This document shows positions 24,328 to 32,329 of a stretch of 50,122 nt of DNA, piece by piece. A program made the translations under genes and the position numbers. Numbering within the stretch: position 1 is the first letter of the stretch; the number at the start of each line of letters is the position of its first letter. Below the pieces are notes generated by a model. That model did no database searches. It was not told where the DNA came from and saw only the letters and a list, made by a program, of their open reading frames with translations. The stretch lies in assembly GCA_017997825.1 (NCBI GenBank), contig JAGOEH010000004.1, positions 1-50,122 on the forward strand, written 5' to 3'. This DNA is from Candidatus Delongbacteria bacterium. GTDB taxonomy: Bacteria; JAGOEH01.

Positions 24328-26265
24328 TTATGGAACCGGGCTGTCCGGATTGGGCAACTGCCGTAAAAAATCCAGGATCGGTCGGCGTGATTCATCAGTC
24401 ATATCGGGACGTTCCAACATGGCTTCCAGGTACTGCCGACCCTGAGGGATATAATTCAACTTGATGGAATTGATTCCCATCAGGTAGAGCCATTGGGTGT
24501 AATTGAGATCCAGAACCTGGTTTTCATGCTCCTTAAGAAACATCAGGGCCTTTTCGGGCTGATTCAAGCGGGTATAAACCTGCCCTAAGGCGACAATACT
24601 ATATTCGCATTTGAAGTGGCGGTTGGCATAGGCCGCCTCCCTCTCAGCCAAGGGATATCGATGATGCTGCATCAGGATCTGGAAATAGCGCTGGGAAAAG
24701 AAACAATCCTTGATAGCCCGGGTTTCAGGCTGGTTGAATTCAAACAGGGTATACCCGCCCATCAGGATCGCCGGCATCAAAGCCAACTTGACTGTTGTTT
24801 TGATCCATTCGTTTCTGTTCCGCACCAGATTCTTGAACAATCCGAAACCATAGACCAGGGCATAGGATGCCGGTAAGGTTAAAGCAGCCAGGATGGGAAG
24901 ACGGTATCGGCTGGTGATGATGGTAAGGATAAAGGTGGCGGAAAACAAAAGGATCATCCCCAGCAAAATCCGGATTCGCGGATGGATTCGGAAGGCCAGA
25001 ATGAGTCCCAGGATTGCCCAGGGCCACAGCAGAGCAAAATTGAGAGGAAATAACCGCATCATCCTCGAAATCCGTTGAAACTGATAATAACATACATTTT
25101 CCGGAATTTCGTAACTCCCAAACCATATCCGTGAATCTTCCAGTTTGTTTTGCATCCAGCCGACAAAATAGTCCAGTTTCGACCGGACTGGCGAGTACTC
25201 TTCTGCTCTCGGATTAGACGATAAGAGGGTATCCGAAGCCACCACGCTCGAGTCTTGGGATTGCAAAGCGACCGAACTTCGGGATACCGGACGGGATTCA
25301 GCTACAGCTCCGGCCTGGCCCGGCGGCGGAAGCGGATCATCCCGCGTTTTCCCTTTAAGACGCTTATCCCGTTCCTCCCGATTGGCATAAGCATATACAT
25401 CACAACTGTTCTCTCGGTTGAGATCATAACTCAGCCGATTTTGATGACTCAACAGGTTCAATCCCTGATAATGATAGAGCTGATCATTCCGATTCAGAAT
25501 ATGCCAAGCCCGCCATTTGACCGGAGCGATCACCGATAGCGCGCTGATCAAATATACTATCCCGATCAGTGTCAGACGACGCCATGATTGCTTACGAAAA
25601 CGGAACCACAGCATCGGTAGAACCGCCAGTGACACCGGGTAGAAATTATAGCGAAAAGAACCGGCCAGGGAAAAGGTCGCACCAAGGGCAACCAGCTTCC
25701 ACCAGAAGAAGCGTTCCGGCCGGTCGGGATAGCAGACCGAATACAGCCAGGCCAGAATAGCCAGAAAAAATGTGACCGAAAGTGATTCACGGATCAGGAT
25801 GACCTCATACATCCAAAAGATACCCGTCAAGGTATAGAGCGCGGCAGCGATCAATCCGATGGCGGATCGGTTGAAAATCTTACCTCCGAGATAGGCAATC
25901 AACACCCCATTCAATCCTCCCAGCAGCAGTTGAATGATAATGGGGAGCATGATGGAGCGGCTCCCGGACAGCATGAAAATCAAAGCCAGCCAGTCACAAT
26001 AGATATGCTTGAGTGAAGCCAGATGCTGCTGCATCGTCATGAATCCATGATCCAAGCGATCATAAGTATCGGCGATCCAGCTTCTCATATCAGCCCCTTC
26101 AGCATGATTGTAAAGCAGAAGTCCGGTATCCCGACTGATCTCCCATAAAAAAAGACCGCGGCTGATCAAGGCCGCCGCAACCAACAATCCCAACAGAAAC
26201 CCGGGCGAATGCCACCAGGACACCCTTGACGGCATCCGGACAGGATTTGAATAATGATGACTCAT
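24328..26265 (-). CDS. GT39-like membrane glycosyltransferase with C-terminal TPR-like helices
   Basis: A 645-residue protein starting MSHHYSNP, behind AAGGA; upstream ATGs lack support. About ten hydrophobic helices with an early acidic/His loop (LLYNHAEGADMRSWIADTYD) fit the GT39/PMT_2 arrangement, where polyprenyl-phosphate sugars are moved onto acceptors outside the inner membrane. A long polar insert (about residues 300-370, with PLPPPGQAGAVAESRPVSRS) interrupts the membrane part and is probably periplasmic. The C-terminal ~110 residues are soluble with TPR-like pairs (YSIVALGQVYTRLNQPEKAL). Acceptor and sugar unknown. It diverges from a GT4 gene, which suggests a glycan or glycoprotein theme. 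Confidence 0.75.
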   Translation of the reverse strand: MSHHYSNPVRMPSRVSWWHSPGFLLGLLVAAALISRGLFLWEISRDTGLLLYNHAEGADMRSWIADTYDRLDHGFMTMQQHLASLKHIYCDWLALIFMLSGSRSIMLPIIIQLLLGGLNGVLIAYLGGKIFNRSAIGLIAAALYTLTGIFWMYEVILIRESLSVTFFLAILAWLYSVCYPDRPERFFWWKLVALGATFSLAGSFRYNFYPVSLAVLPMLWFRFRKQSWRRLTLIGIVYLISALSVIAPVKWRAWHILNRNDQLYHYQGLNLLSHQNRLSYDLNRENSCDVYAYANREERDKRLKGKTRDDPLPPPGQAGAVAESRPVSRSSVALQSQDSSVVASDTLLSSNPRAEEYSPVRSKLDYFVGWMQNKLEDSRIWFGSYEIPENVCYYQFQRISRMMRLFPLNFALLWPWAILGLILAFRIHPRIRILLGMILLFSATFILTIITSRYRLPILAALTLPASYALVYGFGLFKNLVRNRNEWIKTTVKLALMPAILMGGYTLFEFNQPETRAIKDCFFSQRYFQILMQHHRYPLAEREAAYANRHFKCEYSIVALGQVYTRLNQPEKALMFLKEHENQVLDLNYTQWLYLMGINSIKLNYIPQGRQYLEAMLERPDMTDESRRPILDFLRQLPNPDSPVP

Positions 26266-26336
26266 TCCATCAATCCTTCGAATGAGGGTGAAACGCATCG
26301 TTGACAGTATCACTGATAAAAACTATAGTTGCATTC

Positions 26337-26365
26337 AATATAAACGATTCCTGAACCAAGATCAA
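26337..26365 (-). promoter_or_regulatory. Promoter of the GT39-like gene
   Basis: Minus strand TTGATC (26365-26360), 17 bases, TATATT (26342-26337). About 65 bases from transcription start to ATG. Confidence 0.55.
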
Positions 26366-26537
26366 TAGAATTTCAACGGATTATAGACTATCCGGCAAGA
26401 TTTCCGGAAATTGCAGGTAAAATCCACTTATGACGGCTTTCCTGCTCCCAAAGCCCCGAAGCGCATCCATTCAAAATAGAGTGAATCAATCAATCACGGA
26501 TTGAAAATAATTTTTTATTGATATCGCATGAAAAAAC

Positions 26538-26566
26538 TTGCATTTTTAATCAACAGATGATATTTT
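26538..26566 (+). promoter_or_regulatory. Weak candidate promoter of the GT4 gene
   Basis: TTGCAT (26538-26543), 17 bases, TATTTT (26561-26566). Only 3 and 4 matches to the hexamers, but TTGCAT is also the -35 of the arg promoter here. Confidence 0.35.
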
Positions 26567-26687
26567 AGGGATTGAATGAACCGAAGATGGGATGATTAAA
26601 TCCGTAAGGAATACCAATGGAACCCTGCGCCGGCCGATCAGGCGGAAACAAGCCGATCACCGGTCATTTTCTTGAATTGATGTCGTT

Positions 26688-27860
26688 GTGACCGAAAAAC
26701 CGATTTGTGTACTTCATATCATCACCAGTCTGGGAATGGGAGGGGCCGAAACCAATCTTTACCATTTATTGAGTGAATGGCGATCTTCCGAATTGACCCA
26801 TCATGTAATTTGTCTGGATGAAAAAGGAGTGATCGGCGATTGGATCGAGCGATTGGGGATACCGGTGATCCCGCTCCGGATGCGCCGCCGTCTCCGCCGT
26901 TATATCGGACTGATTCAGGCTTACCGTTATATGCGGCGTATCAAACCGGATATTATTCACACCCATATGTACCATGCCAACATTGTCGGAATACTGATCA
27001 AGGGCAAACGTCCCTGTATCTGGGGGATTTACTGCTCCAATCTGGATTCCAGCCGCTATTCCCGGCGGAGCCGGCTGATCAAGAGTATAAATTTTCGATG
27101 GTCTCATCGCCCCGATTATATTATTTTCAATTCCGAGGCCGGACTCCATTATCATATCCGGCATGGGTTTCCGGCCGCGCATTCAGGGATGATTCCCAGC
27201 GGGTTCAATACGGAACTGTTCCGGCCGAACGCCGGGGAGGGTGAACAGATTCGCCGGCAATACGGCATACCGAATAACGCTGCGGTAATCGGCTATTTCG
27301 CCCGGCTGGATGTTATGAAAAATCATGAAGCGCTGATCAAGGCCATTCCCAAAATCCTAAAATCGATCCCTGATACCCATTTTATTCTGGCCGGGCGGGG
27401 CGTTGAAAAAGAAAACCCGATTTTTCAAAACTGGTTGAATCAGGTTGAGGGATTGCATCAGATCCATTTATTGGGAGAACGTCACGATATCCATCAGTTA
27501 TATAACGCCCTCGATCTGTTTGTGATGACATCCCGTTGGGGAGAGGGATTGCCGTCGGTCATCGGAGAAGCCATGGCCTCCGGAATTCCGTGTTTGGTGA
27601 CCGATGTGGGTGACAATCGGCGTCTATTGGGAGATACCGGGATGTTTATTTCGTCGGAAACTCCGGAAGGCCTGGCGGACGAGATTATCCGGATCCTGAG
27701 GATCCCGCTGGCCGAACGGGTGGAAATGAGCACCCGGGCCAGGGAGCGAATCCTGAACTATTTTCAGATCGGCTATATCGCCCAGCAGTATTCCGATCTC
27801 TACCGGGATATTCTCCAGACACGTTCCACTGGCACAGATGATCATCCTTCCCGGAACTGA
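26688..27860 (+). CDS. GT4 family glycosyltransferase
   Basis: A 390-residue GT-B fold enzyme. The N-terminal acceptor domain opens with VLHIITSLGMGGAETNLYHLL, including the G-G-A-E loop; the C-terminal donor domain has IGYFARLDVMKNHEALIKAIP, FILAGRGVEKE, LYNALDLFVMTSRWGEGLPS and the E-x7-E motif in EGLPSVIGEAMA. It transfers sugars from NDP-sugars with retention, commonly in lipopolysaccharide, capsule or glycolipid assembly. The start is GTG with no clear Shine-Dalgarno, chosen because the family begins a few residues before the LHI strand. The gene ends 11 bases from the convergent pyrE stop. Confidence 0.9.
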   Translation: MTEKPICVLHIITSLGMGGAETNLYHLLSEWRSSELTHHVICLDEKGVIGDWIERLGIPVIPLRMRRRLRRYIGLIQAYRYMRRIKPDIIHTHMYHANIVGILIKGKRPCIWGIYCSNLDSSRYSRRSRLIKSINFRWSHRPDYIIFNSEAGLHYHIRHGFPAAHSGMIPSGFNTELFRPNAGEGEQIRRQYGIPNNAAVIGYFARLDVMKNHEALIKAIPKILKSIPDTHFILAGRGVEKENPIFQNWLNQVEGLHQIHLLGERHDIHQLYNALDLFVMTSRWGEGLPSVIGEAMASGIPCLVTDVGDNRRLLGDTGMFISSETPEGLADEIIRILRIPLAERVEMSTRARERILNYFQIGYIAQQYSDLYRDILQTRSTGTDDHPSRN

Positions 27861-27871
27861 CGATCTCGGGA

Positions 27872-28462
27872 TCAGGGTTTACTCAAATGGCGGCTTCCGG
27901 GTTTATAAACCGGGATATTCTGTCGGCACAAGGGGCATTCATCGGGTTTGAACGCTTTCACCTGAATGGTAAGATTGGATAAATAAGGAATACCCAAATC
28001 ACAGCTACCCCCTGAGCGGTCGACAATCGAAAGCGCCAAGACCGGATCGGCCTGACATTCCCGAACCAATTCCACCACCTCTTTGACGGATCCGCCGGTC
28101 GTGATGACATCCTCCGTCACCAAAACCTTCTCTCCGGGTTCCAGTTTAAAGCCGCGGCGGAGCATCATCCGCCCTTCCTGGCGCTCGGCAAAAATACTCC
28201 GCTTTTTTAACTGACGCGCAATTTCCTGACCGACAATAATTCCTCCCACCGCCGGGGATACCACGGTTGAGATCTCATCCGGTTTGACGGGCATCCGCTC
28301 GATCAGTTCGCGGCACAGTATCTCGGTATAATCCGGATACTGCAAAATTAAAGCACACTGAAAGTATTGATCGGAATGCAGGCCGGAAGTCAATTGAAAA
28401 TGTCCCTCCAGTAAAGCACCCGATTTACGGAATAATTCCATGGTCTCGATCGATTGCATCAT
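27872..28462 (-). CDS. pyrE: Orotate phosphoribosyltransferase PyrE
   Basis: A 196-residue enzyme of pyrimidine synthesis (orotate + PRPP to OMP). Start MMQSIETMELF, with AAGGAG six bases before; a longer reading is unsupported. Motifs: GHFQLTSGLHSDQYFQC, VVSPAVGGIIVGQEIA, FAERQEGRMMLRRGF and the PRPP loop VLVTEDVITTGGSV. The C-terminal tail carries a DECPLC pair and KPGSR, as in several PyrE proteins of this size class. It lies 75 bases after priA and is probably co-transcribed with it. No uracil-type attenuator was evident. Confidence 0.95.
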   Translation of the reverse strand: MMQSIETMELFRKSGALLEGHFQLTSGLHSDQYFQCALILQYPDYTEILCRELIERMPVKPDEISTVVSPAVGGIIVGQEIARQLKKRSIFAERQEGRMMLRRGFKLEPGEKVLVTEDVITTGGSVKEVVELVRECQADPVLALSIVDRSGGSCDLGIPYLSNLTIQVKAFKPDECPLCRQNIPVYKPGSRHLSKP

Positions 28463-28537
28463 TGGTTTCTCCTTCCATTTAAATCGATTAAAACCGATTT
28501 TCATTCACTACCCATCCATCCGTCTCGCTCCTTATGA

Positions 28538-30979
28538 TCACAGGACCTGAAGCGGGTCGACATCATAAAAAAACCGAATCCGGTTAAACCCCGGATCGGT
28601 TTGGAAAGAAGCCAGCAAATGATTAAAAATGCGGTTGACGGGAATGACCTGGGTGGTTTTAACCAGGATCTGGACTCGGAACTGCTGATTGATTTTAGCC
28701 AGAGGAGCGGGAGCCGGACCCAGTATTTTTTTACAGGCAGACAGAGGGGAAAGCGAGTTTCGGAATGCATCGGCAAAGCGTTCTGCTTCCCGGTTCAATA
28801 CGGCTTCATCGTGATATTGGAATCGGATCAGAATCAGATGAACAAAGGGAGGATAATCCAATTTTTGTCTCAGGTCGAGCTCGAAATGGGCAAAACCTGG
28901 ATAATCCTGGTGCCGGGCATAGCGTAGACAGTAGTTTTCCGGGGTATAGGTCTGGATGACAGCCCTTCCTTTTCTGGTGCCCCGGCCGGCCCGACCGATC
29001 ACCTGTGTCACCAGATTGAAGGTGCGTTCGAAGGCCCTAAAATCGGGAAGATTCATCCCCACATCGGCCATCAGAATGCCGACCAGGGTCACATCCGGAA
29101 AATCCAATCCCTTGGTCACCATCTGGGTCCCAATCAGGATCTGGTACTTTTTTTCCTCAAAATCCTTCAAAATCCGGTAATGAGCATCTTTCTGACGGGT
29201 CGTATCCTGATCCATCCGGACAATCCCGGTATCCGGAAAAAGCCGCCGGAGTTCTTCTTCAACCTTTTCCAGTCCTAGCCCGCGGAAAAATATATGAGGA
29301 CTTTGGCAGGCCGGGCAGGCCGAAGGCGGGGACTGCATATAATTACAGTAGTGACAGATCAACTGGTTCTGCCCGCGGTGATAGGTCAGCGGAATATCGC
29401 ATAAGGGACATTTGGCGACTTCCCCGCACTCCCGGCATTGCCAATAGGGAGAATAGCCCCGGCGGTTCAGGAACAGGATGATCTGCTCATGATTTTCGAG
29501 ACAGTGGCGGATAAAATAAAACAGATCGGGACACAGCAGGTTCCGAATCAACCCTTTATTTTTAAGGTCATAGAGATAGACGTCCGGTAGCGGATTATTC
29601 CGAATACGTTCCGGAAGTTCCAGCAACCGGTATTTGCCTTTGAGAACATTGGCATAGGATTCGAGGGATGGGGTTGCGCTTCCCAGCAGAATAGGAATCC
29701 GGGAGAGTTGGGCGCGTTTAACGGCGGTATCCCGAGCTTGATAAAAGGGGGCCGTGCCGGATTGCTTATAGGTTTGTTCATGCTCTTCATCGACAATGAT
29801 CAGGCCGGGACGGTGGACCGGAGCGAACAGGGCGGAACGGGCCCCGATCACGACGACCGGCCGGCCGGCCATGATCCGGTTCCAGGCATCATAGCGTTCC
29901 CCGGATGAGATTCGGCTATGCAGGACCTCCACCTCATCGCCCAGCCGGCAGCGAAACTGCCAGGTCAGCTTGGGAGTCAGGGCGATTTCCGGCACCAAAA
30001 CCACCACACTCATCCCCATTTCCAGACAACGGCGGGCCAGATTGAGATACACCTCGGTTTTACCGCTCCCGGTCACACCATGCAATAAAAAAGGCTGAAA
30101 TCGATCCTGTCCCAGCCATGATTCCACCTGACCGATAACCTCGGCCTGTCGGGGCGTCAATCGGATCTCGGTATCGGCCGGATCAAATTTCTGATCGAGG
30201 GCGGCCCGGCGCTGGATGGTTTCTTCCCGGCACTTGATTAATCCCTCTTCCATCAAAGGGCGGATCAGATGTCCGACATCTTCGATCCGAATCCCGGCCG
30301 GGTTCTCCTCCAGCCTCTTCAATAACCGATATCGAGCCGGAAAACGTTTTGAGTAGTCCGGAGTATGCCACTCATCCCACCGTTGATCCGTCAAACTGTA
30401 AAGGCGACAGGTTTTGGGCGAACTCCGGGCCACCGACACCGCTTCCATCCGGATATAGCCCAGCTCACACCAGGCTTTCAGACAGTCCGGGTTGACCTTC
30501 CCCGGGAAAAGGGTCTTAAGCCGGCTCAGCGAAAAAGCCGGGTGGTCCATGATATACTTAAGCAAGGGACGATGAATGGAATAGCGTTGAATATCGGGCG
30601 GCAGGGTTTCGATCAGGGGAAACAGATTATAGTCGGTCTGCAGAAAAAATTCGGAGGGGATCAGGGTCTTAACAATTAGTCCGATGGTATAATTATAGTA
30701 TTCCGCCATCCATCTCAGCCAGGACAGATAGGATTCATCAAATATCGGCTGATGATCCTCCACCTGATCCAGAAAGCGGCACTCGAATCCGGGTGGGGTC
30801 GAGGAAGTACTGATCACAATTCCCATACTGAAGCGGTTTTTTACCCGAACGGTTACCCGGACTCCGGGGCGGCAAATGGAAACGAACTCCTCCGGACAAC
30901 GATAGGTCAGGAGTCCGACCCGAGGCAGAGGAACCGCGATCTCGGCAAAACAATCACTCATGGGATTGATCCGAGGCAT
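28538..30979 (-). CDS. priA: Primosomal replication restart helicase PriA
   Basis: An 813-residue superfamily 2 helicase that reloads the replisome at stalled forks. N-terminal DNA-binding domain (EIAVPLPRVGLLTYRCPEEF), Walker A GVTGSGKTEVYL, Walker B/DEAH-type VDEEHEQTYKQSG, GSATPSLESY, four paired Zn-binding cysteine motifs (CRECG, CPLCD, CHYC, CPACQ), IGTQMVTKGLDFPDVTLVGIL and VIGRAGRG. Start uncertain: ATG at 30979 has GGA five bases before it, while ATG at 30961 (MSDCFAEIAVP) fits the usual N-terminus and overlaps the upstream stop by 8 bases. Second gene of the unit TlpA-like, priA, pyrE. Confidence 0.96.
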   Translation of the reverse strand: MPRINPMSDCFAEIAVPLPRVGLLTYRCPEEFVSICRPGVRVTVRVKNRFSMGIVISTSSTPPGFECRFLDQVEDHQPIFDESYLSWLRWMAEYYNYTIGLIVKTLIPSEFFLQTDYNLFPLIETLPPDIQRYSIHRPLLKYIMDHPAFSLSRLKTLFPGKVNPDCLKAWCELGYIRMEAVSVARSSPKTCRLYSLTDQRWDEWHTPDYSKRFPARYRLLKRLEENPAGIRIEDVGHLIRPLMEEGLIKCREETIQRRAALDQKFDPADTEIRLTPRQAEVIGQVESWLGQDRFQPFLLHGVTGSGKTEVYLNLARRCLEMGMSVVVLVPEIALTPKLTWQFRCRLGDEVEVLHSRISSGERYDAWNRIMAGRPVVVIGARSALFAPVHRPGLIIVDEEHEQTYKQSGTAPFYQARDTAVKRAQLSRIPILLGSATPSLESYANVLKGKYRLLELPERIRNNPLPDVYLYDLKNKGLIRNLLCPDLFYFIRHCLENHEQIILFLNRRGYSPYWQCRECGEVAKCPLCDIPLTYHRGQNQLICHYCNYMQSPPSACPACQSPHIFFRGLGLEKVEEELRRLFPDTGIVRMDQDTTRQKDAHYRILKDFEEKKYQILIGTQMVTKGLDFPDVTLVGILMADVGMNLPDFRAFERTFNLVTQVIGRAGRGTRKGRAVIQTYTPENYCLRYARHQDYPGFAHFELDLRQKLDYPPFVHLILIRFQYHDEAVLNREAERFADAFRNSLSPLSACKKILGPAPAPLAKINQQFRVQILVKTTQVIPVNRIFNHLLASFQTDPGFNRIRFFYDVDPLQVL

Positions 30980-32102
30980 TCATTTCCGTGATGAATCGGA
31001 TCCGATCCATCACGATAGTCTGGATCCGGGGAGAAGCACCGACAATCCTCAGAATGATTCGACCTTCCGGATCCACCAGAATACTGCGGGGAATACTTTG
31101 CACCCCGTAATTAGCCTGGATGGAAGCATCCGCCGGCAGAATCGGAAAACTCAGTCCCAATTGCTGTTTGACTCCGGCGGCCAGATCGGCCCGGCCTTCG
31201 GTATTGATTCCCAGAATCACCAGGTTATCCGGTTTTTGCTGCTGAAACGCTTCGATCAGGGGAAGCTCCTTACGGCACGGACCGCACCATGAGGCCCAGA
31301 AAACCAACAACAGATAGCGGCCTTTCACGCCTTCCAGTGACCACGTCACACCATCCAGATCAACCAGATTGAAATCGGCGGCCTTCTCCAGAGTCGGTTT
31401 CATCAATCGCTGGAACAGCATCCGCTCTTCTTCGCTTGACAGCCCCCTCTTCTGAGCCGTCACATCGATCAGGTTATAGACTCCCATATCCGGTTTGAGC
31501 CGATAAGCCCGGCTCAGATAGTCCAGGGCTTGTTCCCAATGGTCGGTATCATAGGCGGTTTTTCCCAGCCAATAGTAAAAATCATAACTGGGATTCCGGC
31601 TGAAAAAATCGGATTGCCGGTGTAATGTCTCATAAGCAGCGCCATTCATTCCCCGGCGGGCCAACAGGATGCCCTTCATGAAATTCCACCAGGCCGGATC
31701 CGGATTGCCGGATGCCAATCCCCGGTTGATGAAGCGATATAAAAACCCCAGTTCGATGGTGGCGGGATCACTCAACAGGTAATAGGTAGCCGCCAGTGCG
31801 GTTCGGAATGAAGGGATCTTCGTTTCCCATGACCGGAGAAGACTGAGGATGCTTTGATTCCGCTCGGCCTGTTTCAGGCTTAGAAAATAAAAATAGTATC
31901 CCTCATCCAGGACCACCGAATCATGGACCTCGTGGAAAAACCGCTGAAATCCCTTATCGCGGCCCTCATCATTGGTCTGTATATAGATAGCCCGGACCTG
32001 AGGATTGTGAGGCAAGATCTCGGAGCTCAAATCCAGGGGATTGGACTCGGCCCAACAAACAGTCATGATAAAGATAAGGCAGATGGCGATGATCATTCGC
32101 AT
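30954..32102 (-). CDS. Exported TPR protein with C-terminal TlpA-like thioredoxin domain
   Basis: A 382-residue protein with signal peptide MRMIIAICLIFIMTVCWAES, a helical TPR-like part (~60-225: YYWLGKTAYDTDHWEQAL, DYLSRAYRLKPDMGVYNLI) and a thioredoxin-like domain (~240-375) with VDLDGVTWSLEGVKGRYLL, the redox site FWASWCGPCRKELP, NLVILGINTEGRADLA, and SIPRSILVDPEGRI. TlpA/ResA-type proteins reduce disulfides in the periplasm, for example of apocytochromes or copper-site proteins; no cytochrome gene is nearby, so the client is unknown. AGGAG six bases before the ATG. It heads the unit that contains priA and pyrE, an unexpected pairing. Confidence 0.88.
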   Translation of the reverse strand: MRMIIAICLIFIMTVCWAESNPLDLSSEILPHNPQVRAIYIQTNDEGRDKGFQRFFHEVHDSVVLDEGYYFYFLSLKQAERNQSILSLLRSWETKIPSFRTALAATYYLLSDPATIELGFLYRFINRGLASGNPDPAWWNFMKGILLARRGMNGAAYETLHRQSDFFSRNPSYDFYYWLGKTAYDTDHWEQALDYLSRAYRLKPDMGVYNLIDVTAQKRGLSSEEERMLFQRLMKPTLEKAADFNLVDLDGVTWSLEGVKGRYLLLVFWASWCGPCRKELPLIEAFQQQKPDNLVILGINTEGRADLAAGVKQQLGLSFPILPADASIQANYGVQSIPRSILVDPEGRIILRIVGASPRIQTIVMDRIRFITEMNASDQSHE

Positions 32103-32240
32103 ACAATTCTCCTGCTGGGTGGAATCCGACTGATGGAATCGGAAACAATACCAGACCGATCCGAGTCGGAACGAATCGATGATACCGAAAGGATCAGGTT
32201 TCAGATCTGAGCCCGAAAAACGGGGACAATCGGTTGCTTC

Positions 32241-32268
32241 AATATATCCAAATCCGGCCAGGAATCAA
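32241..32268 (-). promoter_or_regulatory. Promoter of the TlpA-like/priA/pyrE unit
   Basis: Minus strand TTGATT (32268-32263), 16 bases, TATATT (32246-32241). The leader is about 130 bases and contains a small CCCG-TTTTT-CGGG hairpin. Confidence 0.55.
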
Positions 32269-32291
32269 GATAAAAGAGATGAAAAATTCAC

Positions 32292-32320
32292 TTGATTTTT
32301 CAGGAAAGATAGTTTATTTT
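32292..32320 (+). promoter_or_regulatory. Promoter of recN, giving a nearly leaderless mRNA
   Basis: TTGATT (32292-32297), 17 bases, TATTTT (32315-32320). Expected transcription start at 32326-32330, which is at or directly before the recN ATG at 32330. It is back-to-back with the minus promoter 24 bases away. Confidence 0.55.
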
Positions 32321-32329
32321 CAATACGAT

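Larger units (their letters stand above)
26266..26687. other. Divergent intergenic region (422 bases)
   Basis: Between the two glycosyltransferase genes. It holds a good minus promoter (26337-26365) and a weak plus one (26538-26566). A+T-rich pockets near 26500-26570. No RNA gene or repeat recognised. Confidence 0.5.
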
